NCBI GenBank assembly: GCA_017307955.1
Contig: JAFKFV010000014.1
Location: forward strand, 97,939 to 161,938
Length of the DNA: 64,000 nucleotides
Source: Allobosea sp.
GTDB taxonomy: Bacteria; Pseudomonadota; Alphaproteobacteria; Rhizobiales; Kaistiaceae
Direction of reading: 5' to 3'
Position numbers and translations under genes: made by a program. Below are positions 8,465 to 16,343 of this stretch, one piece after another. Positions within the stretch are counted from its first letter, which is position 1; each line of letters opens with the position of its first letter. The notes under the pieces are model-generated. The model did not search any database. It was not told the DNA's origin and saw nothing but the letters and a program-made list of their open reading frames with translations.

Positions 8465-10216
8465 ATGAGCAGGGTCTTCAAGCTCGTCCTGATCAAGCCG
8501 TCGCATTACGACGACGACGGCTATGTCATCCGCTGGTATCGCTCGATGATCCCGTCCAATTCGCTCGCGAGCCTTTACGGCCTCGCGCTCGATTGCGACC
8601 GGCGCCGCGTGCTCGGAGACGATGTCTCGATCGCCATCACCGCCATCGACGAGACGAATACCCGCGTGCGCATCGACGAAATCGTCCGCGACTTCGCGGC
8701 TAACGGCAATTTCGGCCTTGTCGGTCTCGTGGGCGTGCAGTCCAACCAGTATCCACGCGCGCTCGACCTGGCGCGGCCGCTGCGCGAGGCCGGGATCGCG
8801 GTTGCCATGGGCGGATTCCATGTGTCGGGCTGCCTCGCGATGCTGCCCGACCTCCATGTCGACCTGCAATCGGCGCTCGATCTCGGCGTCTCCCTCTTCG
8901 CCGGCGAGGCGGAGGACCGGCTCGACCGGGTGCTCATCGACGCGGCGGCGGGGACGCTGAAGCCGCTCTACAACTATATGGACGACCTGCCGAGCATCGA
9001 GGGCACGCCGCCACCCTTCCTGCCGGCGAGCTATGTGACGCGGACGCTCGGCGGCAATACCAGCTTCGACGCCGGGCGGGGCTGCCCCTTCCAGTGCTCG
9101 TTCTGCACCATCATCAACGTCCAGGGGCGCAAGTCGCGCCGCCGCTCGCCGGACGATATCGAGGCGCTCATCCGCGAGAACCTTTCGCAGGGCATCCACA
9201 ACTACTTCATCACCGACGACAACTTCGCCCGCAACCGCGACTGGGAGATCATCCTCGACCGCATCATCAGGATGCGCGAGGAGGACAAGCTCAGGATCGG
9301 CCTCATGGTCCAGGTCGATACGCTCTGCCACCGCATTCCGAACTTCATCGAGAAATGCAAGCGGGCCGGCGTCACGCGCGTGTTCATCGGGCTGGAGAAC
9401 ATCAATCCCGATAACCTGATGTCTGCCAAGAAGCGGCAGAACAAGATCACCGAATACCGGACGATGCTGCTCGCGTGGAAGGCGCAGGGCATCATCACCT
9501 ATGCCGGCTACATCCTCGGCTTCCCGGGCGACACGCCGGAGAGCATCCGCCGCGATATCGGCATCATCCAGCGCGAATTGCCGCTCGATATCCTCGAATT
9601 CTTCTTCCTGACGCCGCTGCCCGGCTCGGAGGATCACCAGAAGCTGCATCGCGCCGGCGTCGCGATGGATGCCGACCTCAATAAATACGACCTTGAACAT
9701 GCCGTGACCGCCCATCCGCGCATGAGCCAGGCGGAATGGGAGGGCATCTATGGCGAGGCCTGGTCGCTGTTCTATACGCCCGAGCACATGACGGTGATCC
9801 TGAAGCGCGCGGCGGCCACCGGCGTGAAGACCGGCAGCATCGCCAAGCTTCTGATGTGGTTCTCGACCTCGGTCGCGGTCGAGAAGGTGCATCCGCTGCA
9901 GGGCGGGGTGCTGCGCCTTCGCCACCGCCGCGACCGGCGGCCGACACTGCCGCTGGAGCCGGCCTGGCGGTTCTATCCGCGCGAGGCCTTCGGCGTGGTG
10001 GCGAAGTCGGCGCATCTCATCGCGCTCTATGCACGGCTCGAGCGGGTCCGCCGCCGCATCGAGGCCGACCCTGAACGCAAGGCCTATCGCGACCAGGCGT
10101 TGATGCCGGTCGCCGAGGACGAGACCGAGGTGCTCGAACTCTTCAACCAGAACGACGCGGCGCGCAATGCCGTCCGCCATGCCCATCATCTCGCGGAGGT
10201 GACGCAGCACGGCTGA
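8465..10216 (+). CDS. B12-binding-domain radical SAM protein
   Basis: A 583-residue radical SAM enzyme. Residues about 1-160 form a Rossmann-like cobalamin-binding-type domain, with GGFHVSG where the B12 fold expects a glycine-rich loop. The usual DxHxxG histidine that ligates cobalt is not visible. The [4Fe-4S] cluster motif is C207-C211-C214 (GRGCPFQCSFC). A typical barrel follows, including FITDDNFARNRDWE and GYILGFPGDTPESIRRDI. Residues about 430-583 form a charged helical C-terminal extension. It is divergent from the DUF5054 gene and monocistronic. The reaction is unknown; members of this class methylate carbon atoms or rearrange cofactors and lipids. Confidence 0.85.
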   Translation: MSRVFKLVLIKPSHYDDDGYVIRWYRSMIPSNSLASLYGLALDCDRRRVLGDDVSIAITAIDETNTRVRIDEIVRDFAANGNFGLVGLVGVQSNQYPRALDLARPLREAGIAVAMGGFHVSGCLAMLPDLHVDLQSALDLGVSLFAGEAEDRLDRVLIDAAAGTLKPLYNYMDDLPSIEGTPPPFLPASYVTRTLGGNTSFDAGRGCPFQCSFCTIINVQGRKSRRRSPDDIEALIRENLSQGIHNYFITDDNFARNRDWEIILDRIIRMREEDKLRIGLMVQVDTLCHRIPNFIEKCKRAGVTRVFIGLENINPDNLMSAKKRQNKITEYRTMLLAWKAQGIITYAGYILGFPGDTPESIRRDIGIIQRELPLDILEFFFLTPLPGSEDHQKLHRAGVAMDADLNKYDLEHAVTAHPRMSQAEWEGIYGEAWSLFYTPEHMTVILKRAAATGVKTGSIAKLLMWFSTSVAVEKVHPLQGGVLRLRHRRDRRPTLPLEPAWRFYPREAFGVVAKSAHLIALYARLERVRRRIEADPERKAYRDQALMPVAEDETEVLELFNQNDAARNAVRHAHHLAEVTQHG

Positions 10217-10234
10217 TGCCGCGCAACGCGTTCG

Positions 10235-10259
10235 GGAACAGGCTTCTTCCGGCGGGGTT
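10235..10259 (+). promoter_or_regulatory. EcfG-type stress promoter for the SDR gene
   Basis: GGAAC at 10235-10239 and GTT at 10257-10259, separated by 17 bases. This matches the alphaproteobacterial EcfG (general stress sigma) consensus GGAAC-N16/17-cGTT except for the base before GTT. It lies 36 bases upstream of the SDR start codon. Three more sites with identical spacing lie in the next 6 kb. Confidence 0.65.
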
Positions 10260-10295
10260 GGGTCCTCAAACCCTCCCCAACGAAAGAGGCTTCCC

Positions 10296-11153
10296 ATGAA
10301 CGAGCGACCGACTCCCCCCTTCGAGAAGCAGCAGCAGCCGATGCCGGGCGCCACCGCGGCCATGAAGCCGGTGCCCGATCATGGCGAGGAGAGCTACAAG
10401 GGCTCCGGCCGCCTCAAGGGCCTCAAGGCGGTGATCACCGGCGGCGACAGCGGCATCGGACGCGCCGTCGCGATCGCCTATGCCCGCGAGGGCGCCGATG
10501 TCCTCATCGCCTATTTGAACGAGGACGCCGACGCCGAGGCGACGCGCAAGCTCGTCGAGGCGGAGGGCCGCAAGGCCGTGCTCGTCGCCGGCGATATCCA
10601 GGATCCGGCACATTGCCGGGCGATCATCGACACGGCGGTCAAGGAGCTCGGCGGCATCGACATCCTCGTCAACAATGCCGCGCATCAGGCGAGCTTCTCC
10701 TCGATCGAGGAGATCAGCGACGACGAATGGGACCTGACCTTCCGCGTCAACATCCACGCGATGTTCTACCTGACCAAGGCGGCGGTGCCGCATATGTCGA
10801 AGGGTGGGTCGATCATCAACACCGCCTCGATCAACAGCGATACGCCGAGCCCGCATCTCCTCGCCTATGCGACGACCAAGGGCGCGATCCAGAACTTCAC
10901 CGCCGGCCTCGCGCAGATGCTGGCGGAGAAGAATATCCGCGCCAATTGCGTCGCCCCGGGTCCGATCTGGACGCCGCTCATCCCCTCGACCATGCCCGAG
11001 GACAAGGTCACGAATTTCGGAAAGCAGGTGCCGATGCAGCGGCCCGGCCAGCCGGCGGAGCTTCAGACCGCCTATGTCATGCTGGCCGATCCGCAATCGA
11101 GCTATGTCTCGGGCGCGACCATCGCGGTGACCGGCGGCAAGCCAATCCTCTAG
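10296..11153 (+). CDS. SDR family oxidoreductase (YghA/GsiB-neighbour stress type)
   Basis: A 285-residue short-chain dehydrogenase/reductase. The first 40 residues are a proline/glutamine-rich tail, found in the YghA and Bacillus general-stress SDR branch. The NAD(P)-binding motif is TGGDSGIG, the structural motif is NNAAH, the catalytic Ser is in INTASINS and the YxxxK motif is YATTKGA. It probably oxidises or reduces an aldehyde or sugar; the physiological substrate in this branch is unknown. An EcfG-like promoter precedes it and a Rhizobiales repeat begins at its stop codon, so it is probably a single-gene stress unit. Confidence 0.9.
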   Translation: MNERPTPPFEKQQQPMPGATAAMKPVPDHGEESYKGSGRLKGLKAVITGGDSGIGRAVAIAYAREGADVLIAYLNEDADAEATRKLVEAEGRKAVLVAGDIQDPAHCRAIIDTAVKELGGIDILVNNAAHQASFSSIEEISDDEWDLTFRVNIHAMFYLTKAAVPHMSKGGSIINTASINSDTPSPHLLAYATTKGAIQNFTAGLAQMLAEKNIRANCVAPGPIWTPLIPSTMPEDKVTNFGKQVPMQRPGQPAELQTAYVMLADPQSSYVSGATIAVTGGKPIL

Positions 11154-11253
11154 AGCGTTTTCGAGCGAAACGGCCACCGGTTCGCGTGAAGAAATGCATC
11201 AAGACAGAGCGATGGAGCATCGCCGGTGAACCGGAGTTCACCAGAAAGGCTCT
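11151..11253. repeat. Rhizobiales intergenic palindromic repeat
   Basis: It starts AGAGCGTTTTCGAGCGAAAC, contains the block CACCGGTTCGCGTGAAGAAA, and ends GAAAGGCTCT. The ends form an imperfect terminal inverted repeat (AGAGC..TTTC against GAAAGGCTCT). The layout matches a repeat I remember as widespread between genes in Rhizobiales. It overlaps the SDR stop codon and separates that gene from the next promoter. Confidence 0.65.
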
Positions 11254-11270
11254 GGCCGCGCACCTCATCC

Positions 11271-11307
11271 AGGCCGCCGCATCCTCGAAGGGGCGTGGCG
11301 GCCTTTT
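11271..11307 (+). terminator. Probable rho-independent terminator after the SDR gene
   Basis: Perfect 8-base arms AGGCCGCC (11271-11278) and GGCGGCCT (11297-11304), an 18-base loop and a short TTTT run (11304-11307). It lies between the SDR gene and the next stress promoter. The long loop and short T-tract make it a moderate call. Confidence 0.4.
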
Positions 11308-11376
11308 CATGTCCCGCACGGGGCGTCCTGCGTGATCGCGTCCAGGCCGCGTCCTGTCCCGTCGACGGCTGCTCCG

Positions 11377-11401
11377 GGAACCAGCCGGCGGCGACGCTGT
11401 T
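11377..11401 (+). promoter_or_regulatory. EcfG-type stress promoter for the DUF2188-Nudix-PLD operon
   Basis: GGAAC at 11377-11381, 17-base spacer, GTT at 11399-11401. It lies 36 bases upstream of the start codon at 11438, the same distance as at the SDR gene. The bases after GTT (GG) also match that site. Confidence 0.65.
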
Positions 11402-11437
11402 GGCTGCATATCGCAACCGATCGTCGGAGGGCGGGTC

Positions 11438-11632
11438 ATGACTGTTGCCAGATATGAGGTTCTGCCGCGCGAGGACCATTGGGTCGTTCGTCACGACGAG
11501 GACGTCGCCGGACCCTATGTCACCAAGGAAGCCGCCCTCGAGGCCGCGGTCAGCACCGCGGGCCGCGCCATGGCCGAGGGCTATGCCGTGGAACTCAGGG
11601 TCGAAGGGGGCGCCGAGGGGCGGTGGGCCTGA
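11438..11632 (+). CDS. DUF2188-like small protein
   Basis: A 64-residue hydrophilic protein. It contains a YEVLPREDHWVVRHD stretch followed by KEAALEAAVSTAGRAMAEG. This strand-then-helix pattern (sequence, Trp-Val, then a lysine/alanine helix) resembles DUF2188 proteins, which are often stress-associated. GGAGG precedes the ATG. The stop codon directly abuts the Nudix ATG, so the two are co-translated. It is the first gene behind an EcfG-like promoter. Function unknown. Confidence 0.75.
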   Translation: MTVARYEVLPREDHWVVRHDEDVAGPYVTKEAALEAAVSTAGRAMAEGYAVELRVEGGAEGRWA

Positions 11633-12091
11633 ATGTCCAGTCCTCCGGGCTCCGAAGCTCCCGACAAGCTCTGCTGCGCGCTGCCCTATCGGCTGCGCGC
11701 CGATCACGTCGAGATCCTGCTGATCACGGACCGCGCCGGGCGCTGGATCCTGCCGAAGGGCCATATGCGCCCGACCGAGGCTCCGTTCCAGGCGGCCGAG
11801 CGCGAAGCCTGGGAAGAGGCGGGCGTGAAGGGCTCGATCGACATGCTGCCGATCGGCGGCTTCGACCATACGGGCGAAGCGGGGACGGTGCATATCCTCG
11901 TCTATCCGCTCGGCGTCGCCGAGGAAGCGGCGGCCTGGCCGGAATCGGATCGCCGCCGCCGCCGCTGGGCGCGGGCCGAGGAGGTGGCGCGGCTCGTCTC
12001 GCGTGATCTCGCTCCGCTCGTCGAGGAATTCGCCGCCGATACCGATGCCATGCTCGGCGATGGCGCCGACAAGGGGTTCGACCGCAATTGA
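11633..12091 (+). CDS. Nudix hydrolase
   Basis: A 152-residue Nudix pyrophosphohydrolase. The full Nudix box pattern GX5EX7REUXEEXGU is present at residues 43-65, including REAWEEAGV, with all catalytic glutamates. The preceding WILPKGHM segment is typical of the diphosphoinositol polyphosphate/Ap4A-hydrolase-like branch, where KGH follows the first strand. It probably cleaves a nucleoside diphosphate derivative or diadenosine polyphosphate made under stress; the substrate is inferred. It is in the stress operon, start codon directly after the DUF2188-like gene. Confidence 0.9.
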   Translation: MSSPPGSEAPDKLCCALPYRLRADHVEILLITDRAGRWILPKGHMRPTEAPFQAAEREAWEEAGVKGSIDMLPIGGFDHTGEAGTVHILVYPLGVAEEAAAWPESDRRRRRWARAEEVARLVSRDLAPLVEEFAADTDAMLGDGADKGFDRN

Positions 12092-12093
12092 CC

Positions 12094-13611
12094 ATGACCA
12101 TGACCATGAGCGCGCGCCGCACCGTCGCCGAGCCGGCCGATGAAACGCAATCGATGCGGGGGCGCCCGTCGGCCACGGGCCTGCTCGCGCCCGGCCGCAA
12201 TGCCTGGCGCAGCGAAACCTCGGCGCGGACGGCGGTGATCGTCGACGGCTTCGATTATTTCCGCCATCTCGAAGAGGCGCTCCGTCGCGCCCGCCGCTCG
12301 ATCATGGTCATCGGCTGGGATTTCGACGACGCGATCCGGCTGACCGATGACGGACCACAGCTCGGCGACCTGCTGCGCGGTCTCGTCGAGGAGCATCCGG
12401 GTCTCGAAGTGCGCGTGCTCATCTGGAGCGTCGCGGTTCTGCATGCGCCGAGCCCGGTGATGCCGCTCCTGTTCGGCTCGCCCTGGCAGCAGCATCCGTG
12501 CATCAGCGTCAAGCTCGATACCGCGCACCCCTTCTATGCCGCGCATCACCAGAAGATCGTCGTCATCGACGATGCGCTCGCCTTTGTCGGCGGCATCGAC
12601 ATGACCAATGGCCGCCGCGATACGCCGGAGCATCGTCCCGACGAGCCGCGCCGCGCCGGCCCGGACGGCAAGCCGGCCGAGCCCGTTCACGATGTGCACA
12701 TGGCCGTCAGCGGCCCGGCCGCGGCGGCGCTCGGCGTCATCGCGCGCGATCGCTGGCTGGTCGCGACCGGCGAGACCCTGCCGCGCGTCACGGGCGCCGA
12801 TCTCGACGCGCTGTGGCCGCCGGAACTGCCGGAAACATTCTCCGACCTTCCGGTCGCCATCGCGCGGACATGGCCGCGCTGGCGCACGCGGCCGCCGGCC
12901 TATGAAAGCCAGGCGATGATCCGCGACATGCTGATGGCGGCGGAGCGCCATCTCTACATCGAGGCGCAATATCTCAGCGCGCGCTATGTGCGCACGGCGC
13001 TGCGCCGCCTGCTGCGCCGGCCGACCGGCCCCGAGATCGTCGTCGTCCTCAACCGCATGCCCGACGTCCTCGTCGAGCGGCTGGTGATGGGCGAGAACTG
13101 CATGCGCATGGTGCGCGCGCTCAAGAAGGCGGACCGTCATGGCCGTCTCGCGATCTACTATCCCGTCGTTGCCGGCGAGGATGGCGAGCACGCCCTGCAT
13201 GTCCATTCCAAGCTGATCATCACCGACGATCAGGTGATCCGCATCGGCTCGGCCAATCTCAACAACCGCTCGGTCGGCCTCGACACCGAATGCGATCTCG
13301 CGCTCGAGGCGTCACATGAGCGCGACCGCGAGAGGATCGCCGCGATCCGCGACGGCCTTCTGGCGGAGCATCTCGGCGCCGAGCCGGAGGCGGTCGCGGC
13401 CGCGGTCGCCGAGACCGGCTCGCTCATCCGCGCGATCGAGCGGCTCAACCACCGCCCGCGCGGATTGCGGCCGTTCCCGCTGACGCCGGGTCCCGCTCAT
13501 TTCGTCTGGGGGACGCGGTTTCTCGATCCCGAAGCGCCGTTCGAACCCGGCTGGCTGCTCCGTCTCGGGGCGTATCGCCGCCGGGCGCCCGGGCTGCTGC
13601 CAGCTCGGTGA
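12094..13611 (+). CDS. Phospholipase D-like protein
   Basis: A 505-residue phospholipase D superfamily protein with two HKD motifs: HHQKIVVIDD (His152) and HSKLIITDD (His371), the latter followed by GSANLNNRS. Both active-site halves are intact, so phosphodiesterase or transphosphatidylase activity on phospholipids is expected. No signal peptide is seen. Start choice is uncertain: TTG 12088 and ATGs at 12094, 12100 and 12106 form a repeated ACCATG run just after the Nudix stop; I use 12094. The last 167 bases overlap the convergent LPG-synthase-like gene, which is unusual. Confidence 0.88.
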   Translation: MTMTMSARRTVAEPADETQSMRGRPSATGLLAPGRNAWRSETSARTAVIVDGFDYFRHLEEALRRARRSIMVIGWDFDDAIRLTDDGPQLGDLLRGLVEEHPGLEVRVLIWSVAVLHAPSPVMPLLFGSPWQQHPCISVKLDTAHPFYAAHHQKIVVIDDALAFVGGIDMTNGRRDTPEHRPDEPRRAGPDGKPAEPVHDVHMAVSGPAAAALGVIARDRWLVATGETLPRVTGADLDALWPPELPETFSDLPVAIARTWPRWRTRPPAYESQAMIRDMLMAAERHLYIEAQYLSARYVRTALRRLLRRPTGPEIVVVLNRMPDVLVERLVMGENCMRMVRALKKADRHGRLAIYYPVVAGEDGEHALHVHSKLIITDDQVIRIGSANLNNRSVGLDTECDLALEASHERDRERIAAIRDGLLAEHLGAEPEAVAAAVAETGSLIRAIERLNHRPRGLRPFPLTPGPAHFVWGTRFLDPEAPFEPGWLLRLGAYRRRAPGLLPAR

Positions 13612-14563
13612 CGGCGAGGAGCGCGGCGCCGATCGCGAGCGGCACGAGGAAATAGACGATCCGGAACAGAAGCACGGGGCCGACCACGGCCTCGCCCGGC
13701 AGGAGCAGGATCACCACGCTCTCGATGACGCCGATGCCGCCCGGAACATGGGTGACCAGCGTCGCGATATTGGCGAGCACGAAGATCGCCGCGACGTCGA
13801 GATAGTCGACATCGCCGGCGGTGCGGACCAGCACGAAAAGACAGGCCGACACCAGCGCGAAATTGATCGCGCCGACCAGCGTCTGCGCCACGGCCGTGCG
13901 GAGATCCGGCACGCCGATCTTCCAGCGGGTGATCGTCTTGCCGCCGAACCGCCAGGCGAGCAGCAGATAGGTCGCGACGGCGACGGCCGCCAGCGCGGCG
14001 ACGGTTCGCCCGAGCGTCGCGCTCCCGAGCAGGCGCGTCGAGAGATCGCCATGCACCAGCAGCGGCGCGATCGAGAGCGACAGCAGCCCGAGCGCGACGG
14101 TCAATCCGCAAATCGCCGTCAGCTTGGCGAGATCGGCGAGCCGCAACCCGTGGCGGCGATAGAAGCGATAGCGGATCGCGCCGCTGCTGAGGCCCGAGAA
14201 GCCGACCGTGTGGCCGATCGACAGGCTGACGAAGGAGGCGAGCGCGATGAAAGGATAGCGGATGCGATGGCCGAGATGGCGGAGCGCGATCCGGTCGGAG
14301 AGCGTGAGCGTCGCATAGCTCGCCGCGGTGAAGAGAAGCGCGAGCGCGATGCTCGACGGCGGAACGGCTTTGATCGCCGCGACGATCTCGCCAAGGCTGT
14401 AATTGCGCAGCGTCAGCCAGACGAGCACGCCCGCCGCGACGAGGCCGAGCAGCCAGAAGGCGCGCATGATCCACCGCTTGAGCTCTGGATTGATGCGGGG
14501 CTTCCGCCGCGTTTCGGTTTGGGAGGATCGGCTCGGGCGTTCTGCGGCGACGGGCTGTGTCAT
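13445..14563 (-). CDS. Lysylphosphatidylglycerol synthase-like membrane protein (UPF0104)
   Basis: A 372-residue polytopic inner-membrane protein. From residue about 30 there are roughly eight hydrophobic segments. The conserved motif IGHTVGFSGLSSGAIRYRFY and the HVPGGIGVIESVVI motif of the MprF/UPF0104 flippase-type domain are both present. It lacks the lysyl-transferase domain of true MprF, so it is probably a lipid translocator or unknown transporter. The start ATG overlaps the EEP gene stop by 4 bases. Its last ~55 codons overlap the convergent phospholipase D gene; that tail is polar and arginine-rich. Confidence 0.85.
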   Translation of the reverse strand: MTQPVAAERPSRSSQTETRRKPRINPELKRWIMRAFWLLGLVAAGVLVWLTLRNYSLGEIVAAIKAVPPSSIALALLFTAASYATLTLSDRIALRHLGHRIRYPFIALASFVSLSIGHTVGFSGLSSGAIRYRFYRRHGLRLADLAKLTAICGLTVALGLLSLSIAPLLVHGDLSTRLLGSATLGRTVAALAAVAVATYLLLAWRFGGKTITRWKIGVPDLRTAVAQTLVGAINFALVSACLFVLVRTAGDVDYLDVAAIFVLANIATLVTHVPGGIGVIESVVILLLPGEAVVGPVLLFRIVYFLVPLAIGAALLAVTELAAARAPGGDTPRDGAASRVRTALRDRETASPRRNERDPASAGTAAIRAGGG

Positions 14564-15339
14564 GATCCTCTGAACGGCGCAGCCGGCGCTGCCGTTCCAT
14601 CCGCGTCGGGATCCGCGAAGGCGAATTCGGCGAGAAGCGGCAGATGGTCCGAGGCGAGGCGGGTCAGCGCCGTGCGCACAACGCGGCTGCCGGTCACGCG
14701 GAGGCCCGGGCGATGCCAGAGATGGTCGAGCCGGAGGAAGGGGCGGCGGCTCGGAAAGGTCGCGCCGCGGCGGTCGCCGGGCTCTCCGCGAAAGGCGTTG
14801 GTCCAGGCCGCGGCGAGGCGGCGATAGGTCGGCGTGCCCGGCGGGGCGTTGAAGTCGCCGCCGAGGATGGCGGATGCGGAGAGGGCAGGCGAGCCCGACC
14901 AGTCCGGTCCCGAGAGATCGGCGACCTGCGCCGCCTGCTGATGCGGCAGCACGCCGAGATGGCAGTTGAGCACATCGACGCTCCGCCCCTCGACCTCGAC
15001 CCGCACCCAGAGCGCGCCCCGCCGCTCGCCGGTGAGCCGGCGCGGGCCGAGGAGCGGCCCGGCCTTGACCAGGGTCATCGGCAGGCGGGAGAGGATGGCG
15101 TCGCCATAGCTCTCCTCGGCGAAGGTGAGCGCGGCGTGGAACTGGCGGGTCATGTGCAGCGCCTCGGCGATGCGATGCGCCTGGTCGTGCCGGCCGGTGC
15201 GAAGGCGGCCGACATCGATCTCCTGCAGGAGCACCACATCCGGCGTCTCGGCCGCGATCACGGTGGCGATGCGCTCGATGGACATCAGGCCGTCGGTGCC
15301 GATGCAGGAATGGACGTTGTAGGTGAGGACGCGGAGCAA
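14560..15339 (-). CDS. Endonuclease/exonuclease/phosphatase family protein
   Basis: A 259-residue EEP-fold metal-dependent hydrolase. Motifs in order are LRVLTYNVHSCIGTDG, VVLLQEID (metal Glu), GGDFNAPPGTPTYRRL and LASDHLPLLAEF (catalytic Asp-His). There is no signal peptide. In alphaproteobacteria such proteins recur beside phospholipase D-like and LPG-synthase-like genes, as here, so a phospholipid or phosphoester role is as likely as a nuclease role. An EcfG-like promoter lies 36 bases upstream. It forms a two-gene operon with the membrane protein. Confidence 0.88.
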   Translation of the reverse strand: MLRVLTYNVHSCIGTDGLMSIERIATVIAAETPDVVLLQEIDVGRLRTGRHDQAHRIAEALHMTRQFHAALTFAEESYGDAILSRLPMTLVKAGPLLGPRRLTGERRGALWVRVEVEGRSVDVLNCHLGVLPHQQAAQVADLSGPDWSGSPALSASAILGGDFNAPPGTPTYRRLAAAWTNAFRGEPGDRRGATFPSRRPFLRLDHLWHRPGLRVTGSRVVRTALTRLASDHLPLLAEFAFADPDADGTAAPAAPFRGS

Positions 15340-15374
15340 ATCTCTGCCGTTCGGTCGCCGCAGGACCTGCAGCC

Positions 15375-15399
15375 AACGTCGCGCGCCCCGCGCCGTTCC
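15375..15399 (-). promoter_or_regulatory. EcfG-type stress promoter for the EEP/membrane-protein operon
   Basis: Read on the minus strand: GGAAC (15399-15395), 17 bases, GTT (15377-15375). The base before GTT is C, so this one matches the full GGAAC-N16-cGTT consensus. It is 35 bases from the EEP start codon and is followed by GG, as at two other sites here. Confidence 0.7.
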
Positions 15400-15552
15400 A
15401 GACAGAAGAAGCCCCGCCGCGACGGTGTCGGGGCGGGGTCTCTCTCCCGGCCGGGCGCCGGATGGGCGGCGCTCGGCCCCTTCGGGTTCGTGGATCGGCC
15501 GCTGACGGTCGACCCTTGTCCTTTGAAGCGTCCGTATCGAGGCTTGGCCCCG

Positions 15553-15774
15553 TCAGGAGTTCTTGTGGCTCTGCTGGCCAGCCTTCACATGCTGCTCATG
15601 CGTGCCGCCGCGGGTCGAGGACGACGTGTCGTCGCTGGACGAGGCGGATTTCGAGCCCGACGAACCGCTGGCGCTCTTGCTGCCGCTGGTCTTGTTGTCG
15701 TCGTTCTTGTGGCTCTGCTGGCCGGCCTTCACATGCTGTTCATGCGTGCCGCCACGGGTGCTTTCGGTCGCCAT
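15553..15774 (-). CDS. Small duplicated-motif stress protein
   Basis: A 73-residue, highly hydrophilic protein. The block STRGGTHEQHVKAGQQSHKN occurs twice, at residues about 5-24 and 53-72. A serine/lysine/glycine spacer (GSKSASGSSGSKSASSS) lies between the copies. The GGTHEQHVKAGQQ part resembles the short glycine-rich motif of KGG/con-10-type stress proteins. It lies 71 bases downstream of the KGG gene on the same strand and has no promoter motif of its own, so it is probably co-transcribed. No enzymatic role is expected; likely disordered. Confidence 0.75.
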   Translation of the reverse strand: MATESTRGGTHEQHVKAGQQSHKNDDNKTSGSKSASGSSGSKSASSSDDTSSSTRGGTHEQHVKAGQQSHKNS

Positions 15775-15845
15775 TCGTCATCTCCTTCGTTGTATGAGTT
15801 CGATACGATTGCCGGACCTTGCTGAGGTTCAGCGTCAGATCAGGT

Positions 15846-16226
15846 TCAGCTCTGGCCGCCCTTGCGACCTGCTTCGGAAGCCCGCTCGCGGTCATTGGCG
15901 AAGTTGCCGCTGCCGCCGCGCTCCGAACCGCTGCCGCCCTGCTGGGAGCCGCCGCTGCCGGACGCCTGCTGCTGCCCGCCATGCGAGGCCTCGCCGCCCT
16001 TGCGGCCGGCGTCGGCTGCGAGCTGGCGGTCCTGCGAGAAGCTGCGCTTCTCATCGGGCACGCTCTGGCCGCCCTTGCGGCCGGCTTCGGCTGCGAGTTC
16101 GCGATCCTGCGAGAAGCTGCGCTTCTCGTCCGGCACGCTCTGGCCGCCCTTCGAGGCGATGTCGCGCTGCTTGTCTTCGTCCATCGAAGCGAAGCCGCGG
16201 TTCGAGGTATCCTGATTGTTGGCCAT
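15846..16226 (-). CDS. KGG-motif general stress protein (YciG-like)
   Basis: A 126-residue hydrophilic protein of the stress-induced KGG repeat family. The unit KGGQSVPDEKRSFSQDR occurs twice, followed by further AGRKGG units and a glycine/serine/glutamine-rich linker, ending in ERASEAGRKGGQS. I start at ATG 16226 (MANNQDTSNRGF), which has GGAGG 9 bases upstream; the ATG three codons earlier would touch the ribosome site. An EcfG-like promoter lies at 16368-16344. YciG-type proteins are known members of general stress regulons; their molecular role is unclear. Confidence 0.88.
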   Translation of the reverse strand: MANNQDTSNRGFASMDEDKQRDIASKGGQSVPDEKRSFSQDRELAAEAGRKGGQSVPDEKRSFSQDRQLAADAGRKGGEASHGGQQQASGSGGSQQGGSGSERGGSGNFANDRERASEAGRKGGQS

Positions 16227-16343
16227 GATTGTCATCCTCCTTTTGGATGGGACGAGCGAATAACGACCGAAACCGCGTCGGGTTTCATCTCTAACTCGTT
16301 GATTTTAATCAGCTTAAGCTTGGCTACTGTAAGGGCGCCGGCA

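Noticed and set aside
5307..8468. A 1053-codon plus-strand open frame
   Set aside because: It lies antisense to the aldo/keto reductase and DUF5054 genes, is arginine/glutamate-rich and matches no family; a high-GC antisense shadow.
8279..10363. A 694-codon minus-strand open frame opposite the radical SAM gene
   Set aside because: The opposite strand has a complete radical SAM protein with its cluster motif; this frame has no motifs.
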